Assembly: GCF_030547545.1 (NCBI RefSeq)
Contig: NZ_JAUOQE010000028.1
Coordinates: 1-61,638 of the forward strand
Source of the DNA: Amphritea sp. 1_MG-2023
Lineage (GTDB): Bacteria; Pseudomonadota; Gammaproteobacteria; Pseudomonadales; Balneatricaceae
Direction: 5' to 3'
Length of the DNA: 61,638 bases
This document shows, piece by piece, positions 9,649 through 18,021 of this stretch (positions are counted from its first letter, which is position 1; each line of letters begins with the position of its first letter). Under the pieces are notes generated by a model. The model searched no databases, was not told the origin of the DNA, and saw nothing but the letters and a program-made list of their open reading frames with translations. The position numbers and the translations under genes are program-made.

Positions 9649-11592
9649 TCAGATCTGCAAGATGGCCTGCGTCACGGTATTCAAGGTTTCCAGCGTCTTA
9701 GAGTTCGCCTGGAAATTACGCTGCGCTTCAATCAACCGTACTAATTCGGTCGACAGATCAACGTTTGATTGCTCCAACGCGGCAGAACGCAAGCTACCAT
9801 TCAAACCGGTACCCGGCGGGTTAAGCACCGCGCTACCGGAAGTCAGCGTTGCCGTCCACTCGGTATCGCCAGAGGGCTGTAAGCCCGACTGATTTTCAAA
9901 GGTGGCAAAGGCGACCACACCTAAATTTTGCGTCTCACCGTTAGAGAAGCTCGCCACCATTTCACCGGTTTCGGCAAAACTGACACCGATCAGATCCCCT
10001 TTAGTGTAACCATCCTGAGAGGAGGCTTTAACAATCGATGCGGAAGCAAACTGAGTACTATCCGATAAATCGAGATCGATGATCGTTTCAGTATTGGCAG
10101 GGTCCGCACCTTTAACACTCAAGGCCGGGGCCGAAGCCCCTTCAGCAAAGCTCGTACCGTTAACACTATTCAAAAAACCCGTAGTGGGATCAAAGCCAAG
10201 CATCACCGAGCCGACTTCACTCAAGGTTTCATCACTATCAATAGAAAAACCCGTTTCTCCTGGATCCACGCTCTTACCGATATCCAGCAACTCAGTACTA
10301 TTGAGATAAGCATACATCTGATACTGACCGCGGTAGCCATTATCACCCTCATAGGTGTCATCGAGATTAGCCGTTAATACTGGGGTCGTTGATGCACCGG
10401 ATTCGGTGACACTAAATTCAGAGCCAATATTGCCGTATTCCGCTTTAAAGCGAACATCCAACTGAAACACGCCACCCTCTTCAACCACCGTCACCGATTC
10501 AACATTCGGGTTGCGATCTTTAATATCGGTCTGTCTGGCTGCAATCAGATCGGCAATACTATTCAGTGTCGGCACCGTCGGCGAGGTTGAAATATCGATC
10601 GACACACCGCCAATATTCAGTTCGGTATCCGCATCCGGAATTGCCAAGGTATACGCGTAATTCTCATTCGAGTCACGCTCAGTCACGGTCGGCGAAATCT
10701 CGATACCCGCATTATCGTTAACCTGCATGTCGCCATAACTACTGTATTTCGAATAGGTCTCAAAGCTAACCGTGCCCACGCCGGTGGTGGTATCCCCTGT
10801 AAAAGTCAGCGTTGATGCATCGATACGTTTATCGGTATTCGATAAGGAATCAATATCCGCTTGACTCAAAAAAGAAGGACTATTGGCCGCATCAAGGTTG
10901 AGTTCGACACCACTGATAGTCACAGGCATTGTCACATCAACATCATAGACATCACGCACAGGCCGCTGCTCGACCATATTGTACTTAATGGTATTTTCAT
11001 TACCGAGACTATCAAACGTCCGCACCGTGGTGCTGTAGGTAAACGATGCTGGCTCGTCTTTATCATACGGTGTGCTCAACAGTGTCGCATCGGCAGCATC
11101 ATTGATATTAAACGATAAACCAATATTATTCGTTGCTTGTGGCGGGCTCTCTTTTTGATCCACCGACAAGTTTTGAATCGGCAGACGGTTGCCTTCGGTG
11201 TCTAGCCCATAGCCTTGCAAATACTTGCCTGTTTTGGAGACGATATAACCATCTTTATCCAGCTCGAAGGCACCGGCACGGGTATATGTGGTGCCACCCT
11301 GTCCATCATCCAACTGGAAGAAGCCCGAACCATTGATGGCCAAATCCAAATTGTTACTGGTAAATTCAGTGGTACCCGCTTCAAAATTTTGCGCGATATC
11401 CGTTACCGTCACACCGGAGCCCGCCACATTACTGGAACCTGCACCCACAACGGCCGTTGCATAGATATCACCAAACTCAGTACGCGAAGACTTAAAGCCT
11501 ACAGTGCTGGAGTTCGCGATGTTGTTACCGGTTACATCAAGATCAGTGGATGCCGCTTTCAGACCTGTTATCGCAGTATTAAAACCCGCCAT
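9649..11592 (-). CDS. flgE: Flagellar hook protein FlgE
   Basis: FlgE is the hook subunit. The N-terminal MAGFNTAITGLKAASTDLDV and NNIANSSTVGFKSSRTEFGD, and the C-terminal ALEQSNVDLSTELVRLIEAQ, are the conserved axial parts. At 647 aa it is much longer than the ~400 aa E. coli FlgE. The extra ~240 residues lie in the central surface domains between about residues 150 and 480 and are rich in Asp, Thr and Ser. Long hook proteins occur in several marine gammaproteobacteria. It follows flgD by 15 bp and is the last gene before a terminator. Confidence 0.96.
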   Translation of the reverse strand: MAGFNTAITGLKAASTDLDVTGNNIANSSTVGFKSSRTEFGDIYATAVVGAGSSNVAGSGVTVTDIAQNFEAGTTEFTSNNLDLAINGSGFFQLDDGQGGTTYTRAGAFELDKDGYIVSKTGKYLQGYGLDTEGNRLPIQNLSVDQKESPPQATNNIGLSFNINDAADATLLSTPYDKDEPASFTYSTTVRTFDSLGNENTIKYNMVEQRPVRDVYDVDVTMPVTISGVELNLDAANSPSFLSQADIDSLSNTDKRIDASTLTFTGDTTTGVGTVSFETYSKYSSYGDMQVNDNAGIEISPTVTERDSNENYAYTLAIPDADTELNIGGVSIDISTSPTVPTLNSIADLIAARQTDIKDRNPNVESVTVVEEGGVFQLDVRFKAEYGNIGSEFSVTESGASTTPVLTANLDDTYEGDNGYRGQYQMYAYLNSTELLDIGKSVDPGETGFSIDSDETLSEVGSVMLGFDPTTGFLNSVNGTSFAEGASAPALSVKGADPANTETIIDLDLSDSTQFASASIVKASSQDGYTKGDLIGVSFAETGEMVASFSNGETQNLGVVAFATFENQSGLQPSGDTEWTATLTSGSAVLNPPGTGLNGSLRSAALEQSNVDLSTELVRLIEAQRNFQANSKTLETLNTVTQAILQI

Positions 11593-11607
11593 GATACTTT
11601 CTCCGAT

Positions 11608-12282
11608 TTACCCTATTCGTTTGACATCACTAAAGTCGACTGAGCCGGCATCGGTATTCACTGTCATCCCAATGCCGTTTTGTCCCAGCGTGACGCTATT
11701 GACGTTGTAAGCAATATAACTGCTCGCTGTTTCGTAGTTACCATCAACCTGCGCCTGCGCTACTACGCGATAGTCGCCGGCCGGACGATCACCCGCACTC
11801 CAGACGAAGTACTGATCACCCGCACTTTGACTGCCCATCTCGACTTCATCGATCAAATTATTATCACTGTCATAGATAGAAACCCGTAGATTTTCTGTAC
11901 TCACGGGTAACTCAACGACACCGCGAATCTCGCCGGATTCGGCCACCTTAGCGATATCCGTTTGAGCGTAGATATCCTGACCAATCATCGACGAAGCTTG
12001 TAAGGCCGCCTGACTAGACAGCAGCGAATTAGACATCGTCTCCATCGTGGTATTCAGCTTGGCGATATTTTCCACCGTACTCATACTGGCGATCTGCTGC
12101 ATAAACTCGCTGGTTTCGGCCGGACTGGTCGGGTCTTGGTTTTGTAGCTGCGCAATCATCAGCTTCATGAACATTTCGCTATCTTCGCTACTACTGGTCG
12201 TTGTCGAAGTTGCGCTACTCTGATTCTGCGCATTGATCTGATCGTAGATCGATTGCGTTCCTGAAACGTCGTTAACACTCAT
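11608..12282 (-). CDS. flgD: Flagellar hook-cap scaffold protein FlgD
   Basis: FlgD caps the growing hook and is discarded later. The N-terminal SSEDSEMFMKLMIAQLQNQD followed by PTSPAETSEFMQQIASMSTV is the family signature. The centre has a FlgD Ig-like/tudor domain (VSIYDSDNNLIDEVEMG) ahead of AYNVNSVTLG near the C-terminus. Length (224 aa) is standard. It lies between flgC and flgE. Confidence 0.97.
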   Translation of the reverse strand: MSVNDVSGTQSIYDQINAQNQSSATSTTTSSSEDSEMFMKLMIAQLQNQDPTSPAETSEFMQQIASMSTVENIAKLNTTMETMSNSLLSSQAALQASSMIGQDIYAQTDIAKVAESGEIRGVVELPVSTENLRVSIYDSDNNLIDEVEMGSQSAGDQYFVWSAGDRPAGDYRVVAQAQVDGNYETASSYIAYNVNSVTLGQNGIGMTVNTDAGSVDFSDVKRIG

Positions 12283-12311
12283 ATCATATACCTCACATCA
12301 GGCTCCTGAGC

Positions 12312-12746
12312 TTACTGCCCCAGTGTCAGCGCCCGCTGCATCATCTGTTTGGCTGTATTCATGATCTCAGCATTAATCTGAAAAGAGCGTGACGCCGAGA
12401 TCATATCCGCCATCTCTTCAACAACATTCACATTGGGGTAGTAGACATAGCCCTGCTCATCTGCCATCGGATGATCTGGGTTATATTCATGTCGCAATGG
12501 CGCATCGCTTTCCACAATCCCAGAAACCTCGACACCCTGCCCCGCCTGTACACCCAGCGGCGCATTGCCCGGCTGAATATCATTCAATTGTTTTAACTCA
12601 AATACAGGCTTGCGCGCACGATAGGTTTCATCAGCACTGCTGCTGACACTCTCGGCATTGGCCATATTACTGGCGGTGGTATTCAGTCGCACGGTCTGTG
12701 CGCTCATCGCTGAACCCGCTATATCAAACACATTACCTAGAGACAT
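12312..12746 (-). CDS. flgC: Flagellar proximal rod protein FlgC
   Basis: FlgC is a proximal rod subunit of 144 aa. It has the N-terminal NTTASNMANAESVSSSADET motif and a C-terminus containing YYPNVNVVEEMADMISASRS, both invariant features of the family. The start is 2 bp after the flgB stop, implying coupled translation. Confidence 0.97.
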   Translation of the reverse strand: MSLGNVFDIAGSAMSAQTVRLNTTASNMANAESVSSSADETYRARKPVFELKQLNDIQPGNAPLGVQAGQGVEVSGIVESDAPLRHEYNPDHPMADEQGYVYYPNVNVVEEMADMISASRSFQINAEIMNTAKQMMQRALTLGQ

Positions 12747-12748
12747 GA

Positions 12749-13150
12749 TTACTCACCCTTAATGGCACTACTGAGGCCTGTAAATTTATTATTCAAAAAC
12801 TGAAACGAAGCCTGATAATCAATCGCATTTTCTGTATACCGTGCCATCTCCGCCTGAACATCCACGGTATTACCATCGACACTCGGCTGACTGGGAATCC
12901 GATACATTAACTCCGATGCAAAATCGGCGTTAATCAAACCACTGCTGTGTCCCTCACTGGTGCGACTCATTGTTAGAGGCTGCTGCCCACCCTGAACACC
13001 TTGCAAAACACTTTCGAAATCGATATCTCGAGCTTGATAATTCGGCGTATCACTGTTGGCGATATTATTCGCCAAAATTTCAGCGCGCTTAACTCTCACG
13101 TTGACGGCCTGTTCATGAATTCCCAGTGCTTTGTCAAAGCTAATCGCCAT
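12749..13150 (-). CDS. flgB: Flagellar proximal rod protein FlgB
   Basis: FlgB is a proximal rod subunit of 133 aa and the first gene of flgBCDE. RAEILANNIANSDTPNYQAR is the classic rod motif; the C-terminal YQASFQFLNNKFTGLSSAIK is also conserved. GAGG lies 8 nt before the ATG. A sigma-54 promoter lies 35-50 bp upstream. Confidence 0.97.
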   Translation of the reverse strand: MAISFDKALGIHEQAVNVRVKRAEILANNIANSDTPNYQARDIDFESVLQGVQGGQQPLTMSRTSEGHSSGLINADFASELMYRIPSQPSVDGNTVDVQAEMARYTENAIDYQASFQFLNNKFTGLSSAIKGE

Positions 13151-13184
13151 CGGTTTGCCTCAAAATATTTAGTTACTCTGATAA

Positions 13185-13200
13185 TGCAAAAGCAGTACCA
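13185..13200 (-). promoter_or_regulatory. Sigma-54 (RpoN) promoter of flgBCDE
   Basis: The minus strand reads TGGTACTGCTTTTGCA. The GG and GC dinucleotides are 12 nt apart as sigma-54 requires, and TTGCA is intact; there is one change in the -24 box (TGGTAC for TGGCAC). The predicted start is near 13173, about 23 nt before flgB. Confidence 0.85.
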
Positions 13201-13251
13201 CAAATAAAATAACCCTTAAATTCATACAGTTAAAATAAAACTTCGAGATAA

Positions 13252-13310
13252 GCGGCAACCCTTGTCCGGCTATCAGCGGCAAAGCGGCAAGCTAAACAGA
13301 TAGGCGGCAA
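13252..13310. promoter_or_regulatory. Four GCGGCAA direct repeats upstream of the flgB promoter
   Basis: GCGGCAA occurs at 13252-13258, 13276-13282, 13284-13290 and 13304-13310, about 52-125 bp upstream of the sigma-54 box. This is where an enhancer-binding activator would sit. The heptamer also appears twice at the flgF promoter, supporting a shared activator such as FlrC/FleR. The function is inferred from position and repetition. The rest of the gap up to cheR (13311-13619) shows no convincing gene. Confidence 0.5.
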
Positions 13311-13619
13311 TAAGCGCAAATATCAGATTTGAATCAAGTTATTAAGGCGATACTTGCCAGAGGATAGCACCTCTCTCAAAGAGGCTAGGTAGCGGCAGAA
13401 AGGGCCAGCATCGATGATGTGGTGCGGATTTTAGTGACTGAAAGGCCCGTATAGAGGCATCGACATGAGCAGACTTAATGGCGCAGTTTGATGGCGTTGA
13501 ATCAGGGCGTTTTCGAGATGTGCGTGGCCGACATCACCTACCTCAGCCAAACAGCCCATGACGGTAGTCAAAACAGAACCATAAGACAACGCGGCAGTCG
13601 ATGCTTTTTATACCCTGAT

Positions 13620-14495
13620 CTATCGCGCTTTATAAATGATACCCGGGCGACAGTGAATCATTTCATATAACGGCTGCAGATCTCCAATAGATTCCGATGC
13701 CCCTAGCAGTAAATAACCGCCGGGTTTAAGGCTCTTATGAATTTTGGTTAGGATATCGCGCTTTCGCTCTGTCGAGAAATAAATCAACACGTTACGACAA
13801 AAAACAATATCACAGGAGCTGATACCGGCACACGTTCCCAGTAGATTAAGCTCTCGGAAGGATACTCGGTTTTTAATCTTAGGCATGAGCGTCCACGCCT
13901 CTTGCCGACTGGGGACAAAGAACTTTTTTAATCGTTCTTGCGATAAGCCCCGTCCAAGCGCAAGCATCTCATATTCCGCCGCACGCGCCTGCTCTAGAAC
14001 ATGCGTAGAGATATCAGTGGCGATAATCTCTTCCCCTAGCCTAAAGGCACCGGGATTTTCGTGCTTAAACTCATCAATAATCATACTGATGGAGTAAGGT
14101 TCCTGCCCAGTCGAACAGGCTGCCGACCAGATTTTTAACCGCTGAGAGTTCATATTAACGGCCAGTTCAGGCAGTAACTTTTCTTTTAAAATCGTATAGG
14201 GATGAATATCGCGAAACCACAGCGTCTCATTCGTGGTCATGGCATTAATGACGCGCTCTTTAAGACAGCTATTACCGGGACGAGTCAGCACCACAATGAG
14301 TTGACCGAGTGAACCATATTCGCCTTCAATAAGAATTTTACCTAAGCGACTTTCAACCAGATATTGCTTATGTTCGGCCAATAAAATACCACAAGCATTC
14401 TCTAGATAATGACAAAACTGATCAAACTCTGCCTGTGTGATGCTTATTTTATTATCCTTCAGCTCTCTACCCTCATTCAAGGTTGAATGACTCAC
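13620..14495 (-). CDS. cheR: Chemotaxis protein methyltransferase CheR
   Basis: CheR methylates glutamates on chemoreceptors using S-adenosylmethionine. Family marks are the N-terminal all-alpha domain, then NAMTTNETLWFRD, the SAM-binding IWSAACSTGQEPYSISM, IIATDIS, and CDIVFCRNVLIYFS. The protein is 291 aa. Its ATG overlaps the cheV stop by 4 nt (ATGA), so the two are translationally coupled. A cheV-cheR pair beside flgB is the usual arrangement in Vibrio, Pseudomonas and related groups. Confidence 0.97.
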   Translation of the reverse strand: MSHSTLNEGRELKDNKISITQAEFDQFCHYLENACGILLAEHKQYLVESRLGKILIEGEYGSLGQLIVVLTRPGNSCLKERVINAMTTNETLWFRDIHPYTILKEKLLPELAVNMNSQRLKIWSAACSTGQEPYSISMIIDEFKHENPGAFRLGEEIIATDISTHVLEQARAAEYEMLALGRGLSQERLKKFFVPSRQEAWTLMPKIKNRVSFRELNLLGTCAGISSCDIVFCRNVLIYFSTERKRDILTKIHKSLKPGGYLLLGASESIGDLQPLYEMIHCRPGIIYKAR

Positions 14496-15427
14496 CCCTT
14501 TATCGATTCCATGCGCTTAACAACCGCTTCAGCCAACTCATCGGGGTTAAACTTACCAATAAAGGCATCCGCCCCGACTCGCTTTACCATCGCCAGATTA
14601 AAACGACCACTCAAAGAACTATGCAGCATAACATACAAAGACTTCAGCCGAACGTCCTCGCGTATATGCTTAACCAAGGTATACCCATCCATTTGCGGCA
14701 TCTCAATATCGGAAATAACCATCAAGAAGGTATCGGTTAACTTCTGTTCTGTATCAGCCAACTGCAACAACATATCCAGCGCGGCTTTACCATCATTAGC
14801 CGTGGTCACTTTGATATTCAAATTTTCTAGGGCTTTTTTAACCTGCGTTCGAGCAACACTCGAATCATCCACCACCAAAATGCGATACTGCGCGGCACTC
14901 TTTTTCACACTCTCGGTAATCACTGTCGACTTCACTTCAGTGCTTACCGGAATAAGATCAGCCAGTACCTGTTCGACATCGAGAATTTCAATTAAGCCAC
15001 CGTCGTACTGCACCACCGCCGTCAAATAATTCTTTTCATTGGTTTCGATAGGCGGCGGACTGACCTGATCCCACTTGGCGGGCAGAATACGATCGACATT
15101 ACGCACCAGAAACGCTAACACGCGACGGTTATACTCCGACACAATTAGAAAGCAATTTAAACGTTCGCTAGCATCCACCGGCGCACCACCAATCGCCTGA
15201 GAGAGATCGATCACCGGGATGGTTTCACCACGAATATGCGCTAACCCTTTCAACGCAGTGGTCTGCTTAGGAATACCCGTCAACTCCGGACAGGTAAGTA
15301 CCTCACGAACCTTAAATACATTGATGCCATACACTTGATCATCATTAAGACCAAACAAAAGCAGTTCAAGACGGTTTTGTCCCGCCATATTGGTACGTTG
15401 GTTTACAGTACTGTTTATACCTGACAT
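14492..15427 (-). CDS. cheV: Chemotaxis coupling/response-regulator protein CheV
   Basis: CheV couples receptors to CheA and has a phosphorylatable receiver domain for adaptation. Residues about 20-160 form a CheW-like domain (YGINVFKVREVL, IRGETIPVIDLSQAIGG). Residues about 180-305 form a receiver domain with ILVVDDSSVARTQ and the acceptor Asp in ISDIEMPQMDGYT. The start at 15427 (MSGINST) gives 311 aa, typical for CheV. A longer frame to 15607 would run back through the flgA gene and is rejected. It is divergent from flgA. Confidence 0.96.
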   Translation of the reverse strand: MSGINSTVNQRTNMAGQNRLELLLFGLNDDQVYGINVFKVREVLTCPELTGIPKQTTALKGLAHIRGETIPVIDLSQAIGGAPVDASERLNCFLIVSEYNRRVLAFLVRNVDRILPAKWDQVSPPPIETNEKNYLTAVVQYDGGLIEILDVEQVLADLIPVSTEVKSTVITESVKKSAAQYRILVVDDSSVARTQVKKALENLNIKVTTANDGKAALDMLLQLADTEQKLTDTFLMVISDIEMPQMDGYTLVKHIREDVRLKSLYVMLHSSLSGRFNLAMVKRVGADAFIGKFNPDELAEAVVKRMESIKG

Positions 15428-15496
15428 GATGCTCTCTGTACTAAGCGTTACCTGAACATTGCTTACTTTATTGCAATGTGAACTTTCGGATTCAGC

Positions 15497-16198
15497 GTGA
15501 AAAAATATATATTCTCTACAATAATCACACTTATAGCGATGTTCGCCCTGCCCGTAAAGAGCGCACTCGCGGAAGCCCCCTCCTCCGTCAGCCAAAAAGC
15601 ACAACAACAGCTAGAAAAACAGTATCAGATTATTAACCCGATGGCTCGCACCATTGTCAAAGTAAAGCCTTTAGCCAAGGCGCTCGATCAGCGACGCTGT
15701 GATAGCCCAATCACCATTATTCATAAGCCTGGCAGGGCAAATCGAATATCAGCAAAAGCGGTTTGCGATCACCCTGCATGGACGATTTTTATCTCCGCCA
15801 CCGTAGAACAATGGCAGCCGGTTGCCATCACCAGCAGAGCATTAAGTAAAGGCACCATTTTGGGTGACTCTGATGTTTATCTAAAGACATTTGATACCCG
15901 ACGCTTAACATCGCCCTACTTTACCAACCCCGGAGAACTCATCGGTCGAGAGCTAAAACGTTCGATTGTAGCGAATCAGGTGATCTCTCCTTCACAGGTT
16001 GAAAAGAAATTACTCATCCGTAAAGGCGATGTTGTCTATATCCAAGCCAACAAAGGCCCCATGTCGGTACGCATGACCGGCACCGCTCAGCAAGATGGTT
16101 CATTAGGCGAACAAATACCGGTTATCAACAATCGCTCAGGCAAAAAAGTGTATGGCTATGTCAAAAGCCAAGGCGTGGTCTCTGTAAGCCATCACTAA
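15497..16198 (+). CDS. flgA: Flagellar P-ring assembly chaperone FlgA
   Basis: FlgA is the periplasmic chaperone that helps FlgI build the P-ring. This 233-aa protein starts at a GTG and has a signal peptide (MKKYIFSTIITLIAMFALPV). A C-terminal SAF/ChapFlgA domain includes ITSRALSKGTILGDSDVYLK and VRKGDVVYIQA-like sequence, ending with GYVKSQGVVSV. It is divergent from cheV and upstream of flgM. Confidence 0.94.
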   Translation: MKKYIFSTIITLIAMFALPVKSALAEAPSSVSQKAQQQLEKQYQIINPMARTIVKVKPLAKALDQRRCDSPITIIHKPGRANRISAKAVCDHPAWTIFISATVEQWQPVAITSRALSKGTILGDSDVYLKTFDTRRLTSPYFTNPGELIGRELKRSIVANQVISPSQVEKKLLIRKGDVVYIQANKGPMSVRMTGTAQQDGSLGEQIPVINNRSGKKVYGYVKSQGVVSVSHH

Positions 16199-16260
16199 AT
16201 CGCATCTCGCAGGCAGATATTTGAACTGCTATACTGAGGCCATATTTTTACAAATAAAGT

Positions 16261-16287
16261 TAAAGTTCTCTTTCGACTCGCCGATAG
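16261..16287 (+). promoter_or_regulatory. Sigma-28 (FliA) promoter of flgM
   Basis: TAAAGTTC, an 11-nt spacer and GCCGATAG match the sigma-28 consensus TAAAGTTT-N11-GCCGATAA with exact spacing and one mismatch in each box. It lies 30 bp before the flgM ATG. Late-class expression of flgM from its own sigma-28 promoter is the known feedback design of the flagellar hierarchy. Confidence 0.92.
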
Positions 16288-16317
16288 CTGTGTACAGAAC
16301 AGCATGAGGACCAGAAA

Positions 16318-16641
16318 ATGGTTATTGATATCACGGGTTTAACGTCGTCATCTCAGGCGACTAGCTCTCGTGCCAAAGCAAGTGAACAAACGGCTACTGA
16401 GAGTAGTAAAACGCAATCGCAATCAACACCGACAACAGAAACCTCCGTTTCTTCCGGTGTTAGTTTGAGCGATGCGGCTCAGGCTGTGCAAAAAAGCGCC
16501 GGCCTAGTGGTGGAAGAAGGTATCTCTGTTAACGAGCAAAAAGTCGCCGAACTGAAAGCCGCCATCGATAATGGCAGTTATCAGATTGATTATGAGAGCA
16601 CAGCTCGCAACTTACTCCAAATCGAAAGCTTGTTGGACTAA
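16318..16641 (+). CDS. flgM: Anti-sigma-28 factor FlgM
   Basis: FlgM binds and inhibits FliA (sigma-28) until the hook is complete, then leaves through the flagellar export channel. It is 107 aa and has the expected disordered Ser/Thr-rich N-terminus. The conserved C-terminal sigma-binding part contains VNEQKVAELKAAIDNGSYQI and a final ARNLLQIESLL helix. It has a sigma-28 promoter directly upstream and is followed 6 bp later by flgN. Confidence 0.95.
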   Translation: MVIDITGLTSSSQATSSRAKASEQTATESSKTQSQSTPTTETSVSSGVSLSDAAQAVQKSAGLVVEEGISVNEQKVAELKAAIDNGSYQIDYESTARNLLQIESLLD

Positions 16642-16647
16642 TCACTC

Positions 16648-17136
16648 GTGACCGCACTGCCGCCACTCGATCAGATCAATGCCCTGACCTCTCAGGGCAT
16701 TAGTTTTCTCTCGACGTTGAATGAACTTCTCGATGCGGAGCATCTCGCGCTTCAACAACGTGATATTACTCAGCTACAGTCACTGGTCGAGCAAAAGACA
16801 GCCACCTTGCAACAGCTTGAAGAAAACAATCAGGCCCGCAATCAACTGTTTAGCGCCGCTAACATTACCCCGAATAAAGCCGGATTATTAAACTATCAGT
16901 CTCAACTGAGCGAATCACAAGCGCTATCGTTTAAGACACTTTGGAGTGAACTCGAACAGATACTGCATCAAGTGAATGATAAAAATAAACGTAACGAAAT
17001 TATCATCACTCGCAACAGCCGTAATCTAGAACAACTGATGAGCATCATCCGAGGGCAGAATCAGAAAAACACCCTCTATAATCAAAGCGGTAACAAAGGT
17101 AACTATGCTGCTCAAAACAGCCTAGGAAAAGCCTGA
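16648..17136 (+). CDS. flgN: Flagellar export chaperone FlgN
   Basis: FlgN is the cytoplasmic chaperone for FlgK and FlgL. The 162-aa protein is mainly long amphipathic helices (LLDAEHLALQQRDITQLQSL, VEQKTATLQQLEENNQARNQ) and ends with a polar, Asn-rich tail. This matches the FlgN fold, though sequence conservation is low. It starts with GTG, 6 bp past the flgM stop. The flgA-flgM-flgN order supports the call. Confidence 0.9.
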   Translation: MTALPPLDQINALTSQGISFLSTLNELLDAEHLALQQRDITQLQSLVEQKTATLQQLEENNQARNQLFSAANITPNKAGLLNYQSQLSESQALSFKTLWSELEQILHQVNDKNKRNEIIITRNSRNLEQLMSIIRGQNQKNTLYNQSGNKGNYAAQNSLGKA

Positions 17137-17195
17137 TTTTTTTATTATTTCCTCGTGACCTCACGCCCTAGAACAAGTAGAATTCACGCCACTGT

Positions 17196-17271
17196 CTCCC
17201 CGTAGTTCAACCGGATAGAATAGGGCCCTCCTAAGGCTTAGATAGAGGTTCGAGTCCTCTCGGGGAGGCCA
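17196..17271 (+). tRNA. tRNA-Arg (anticodon CCT)
   Basis: A full cloverleaf can be drawn. The acceptor stem pairs CTCCCCG with CGGGGAG, then discriminator G and encoded CCA. The anticodon loop is CTCCTAA (anticodon 17230-17232) and the T-loop is TTCGAGT. It reads the AGG codon. Single-copy minor tRNA-Arg genes are common integration landmarks, and a repeat-bracketed block begins about 240 bp downstream. Confidence 0.93.
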
Positions 17272-17506
17272 GCACCCTGCCTCTATAATTGTTTGATATT
17301 TTGCATATTTTTGACGCTACTCTCAAACATACCTCAATAAAGTGTCACACTAGAACGTCAGTATGTAGAAAATCATCCACAGCCCACTAACAGACGCAGC
17401 AGCGACTATTTCAGACAGCAAATTCATCACTGTATCGACAATATCTAGCCCAATGAAACCTAAGAATCAGCCTGAGAGCTAAAACACTCGAAACGCGATA
17501 ATACGC

Positions 17507-17777
17507 CTAAGTAAGGTGCGAATAAGTCAATTACGCCTCTGGCTTACAGAGAAGCTGGAGATCAAGTCAACCGTTACAGGCATACTGGTTGTACGTCGAA
17601 AAATGTTAACGCTGAGATCCTGCTTCTCTGAAAGCCCCGAAGGGCGGACATTAGAATGGTCATCTACTTTGTCAGCCAGCTTGAAAAGGTCCAGACATTT
17701 CGCTGCACTGACTTTCGCGTATCTGGCCATTCTAATGTTCGCAGAGAACATAACGGACTTATTCGTACCTTCCCTAA
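17507..17777. mobile_element. IS5-like MITE, copy 1 (263 bp plus CTAA target duplication)
   Basis: The element (17511-17773) is bounded by inverted ends related to GGAAGGTGCGAATAAG: left end GTAAGGTGCGAATAAG, and right end the reverse complement of GGAAGGTACGAATAAG. A 4-bp CTAA duplication lies at 17507-17510 and 17774-17777. These ends and the YTAR target are typical of IS5-family transposons. It has no transposase gene. Internal inverted repeats (CAGAGAAGC/GCTTCTCTG, and a GCGGACATTAGAAT type pair) could fold most of it into hairpins. A nearly identical copy of the same length lies at 30150. Confidence 0.88.
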
Positions 17778-17889
17778 CCTTCCGGCGGCGACTTTCCAAC
17801 ACGTATTTGACTGAATCGATCGCATAATGGATAACGATATTAATCAACTAGATTCGAGGCTACTCAGCAGAAAACAGGGCTCAGTCTCC

Positions 17890-17986
17890 GAACAATCTCG
17901 GCCTTAAGCCCTTTCCCGTACACTTTTTCCTCTTACGCTTTTGAAAGACATCGACTTTCACCTTAAAGCTCTTTCAGTCAAGCCAT
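17890..17986. repeat. Dispersed ~100-bp repeat B, copy 1
   Basis: This segment is about 90% identical to 30915-31014. Both contain GAACAATCTCGGCCTTAAG at one end and a GAAAG...CTTTC inverted pair inside. On the minus strand it could encode a short Lys/Arg-rich peptide with no start or partner domain, so it may be a transposase remnant; the family is not recognised. It lies 113 bp past MITE copy 1, just outside the amidase gene. The rest of 17272-18021 shows no gene. Confidence 0.75.
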
Positions 17987-18021
17987 ATGATGTTGTCTAT
18001 CCGTCAATACATAGCAATGAC

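Noticed and set aside
17527-17847. 106-aa frame across MITE copy 1
   Set aside because: It lies within and runs out of a non-autonomous element, has no domain and no ribosome-binding site; the copy 2 version is a different length.
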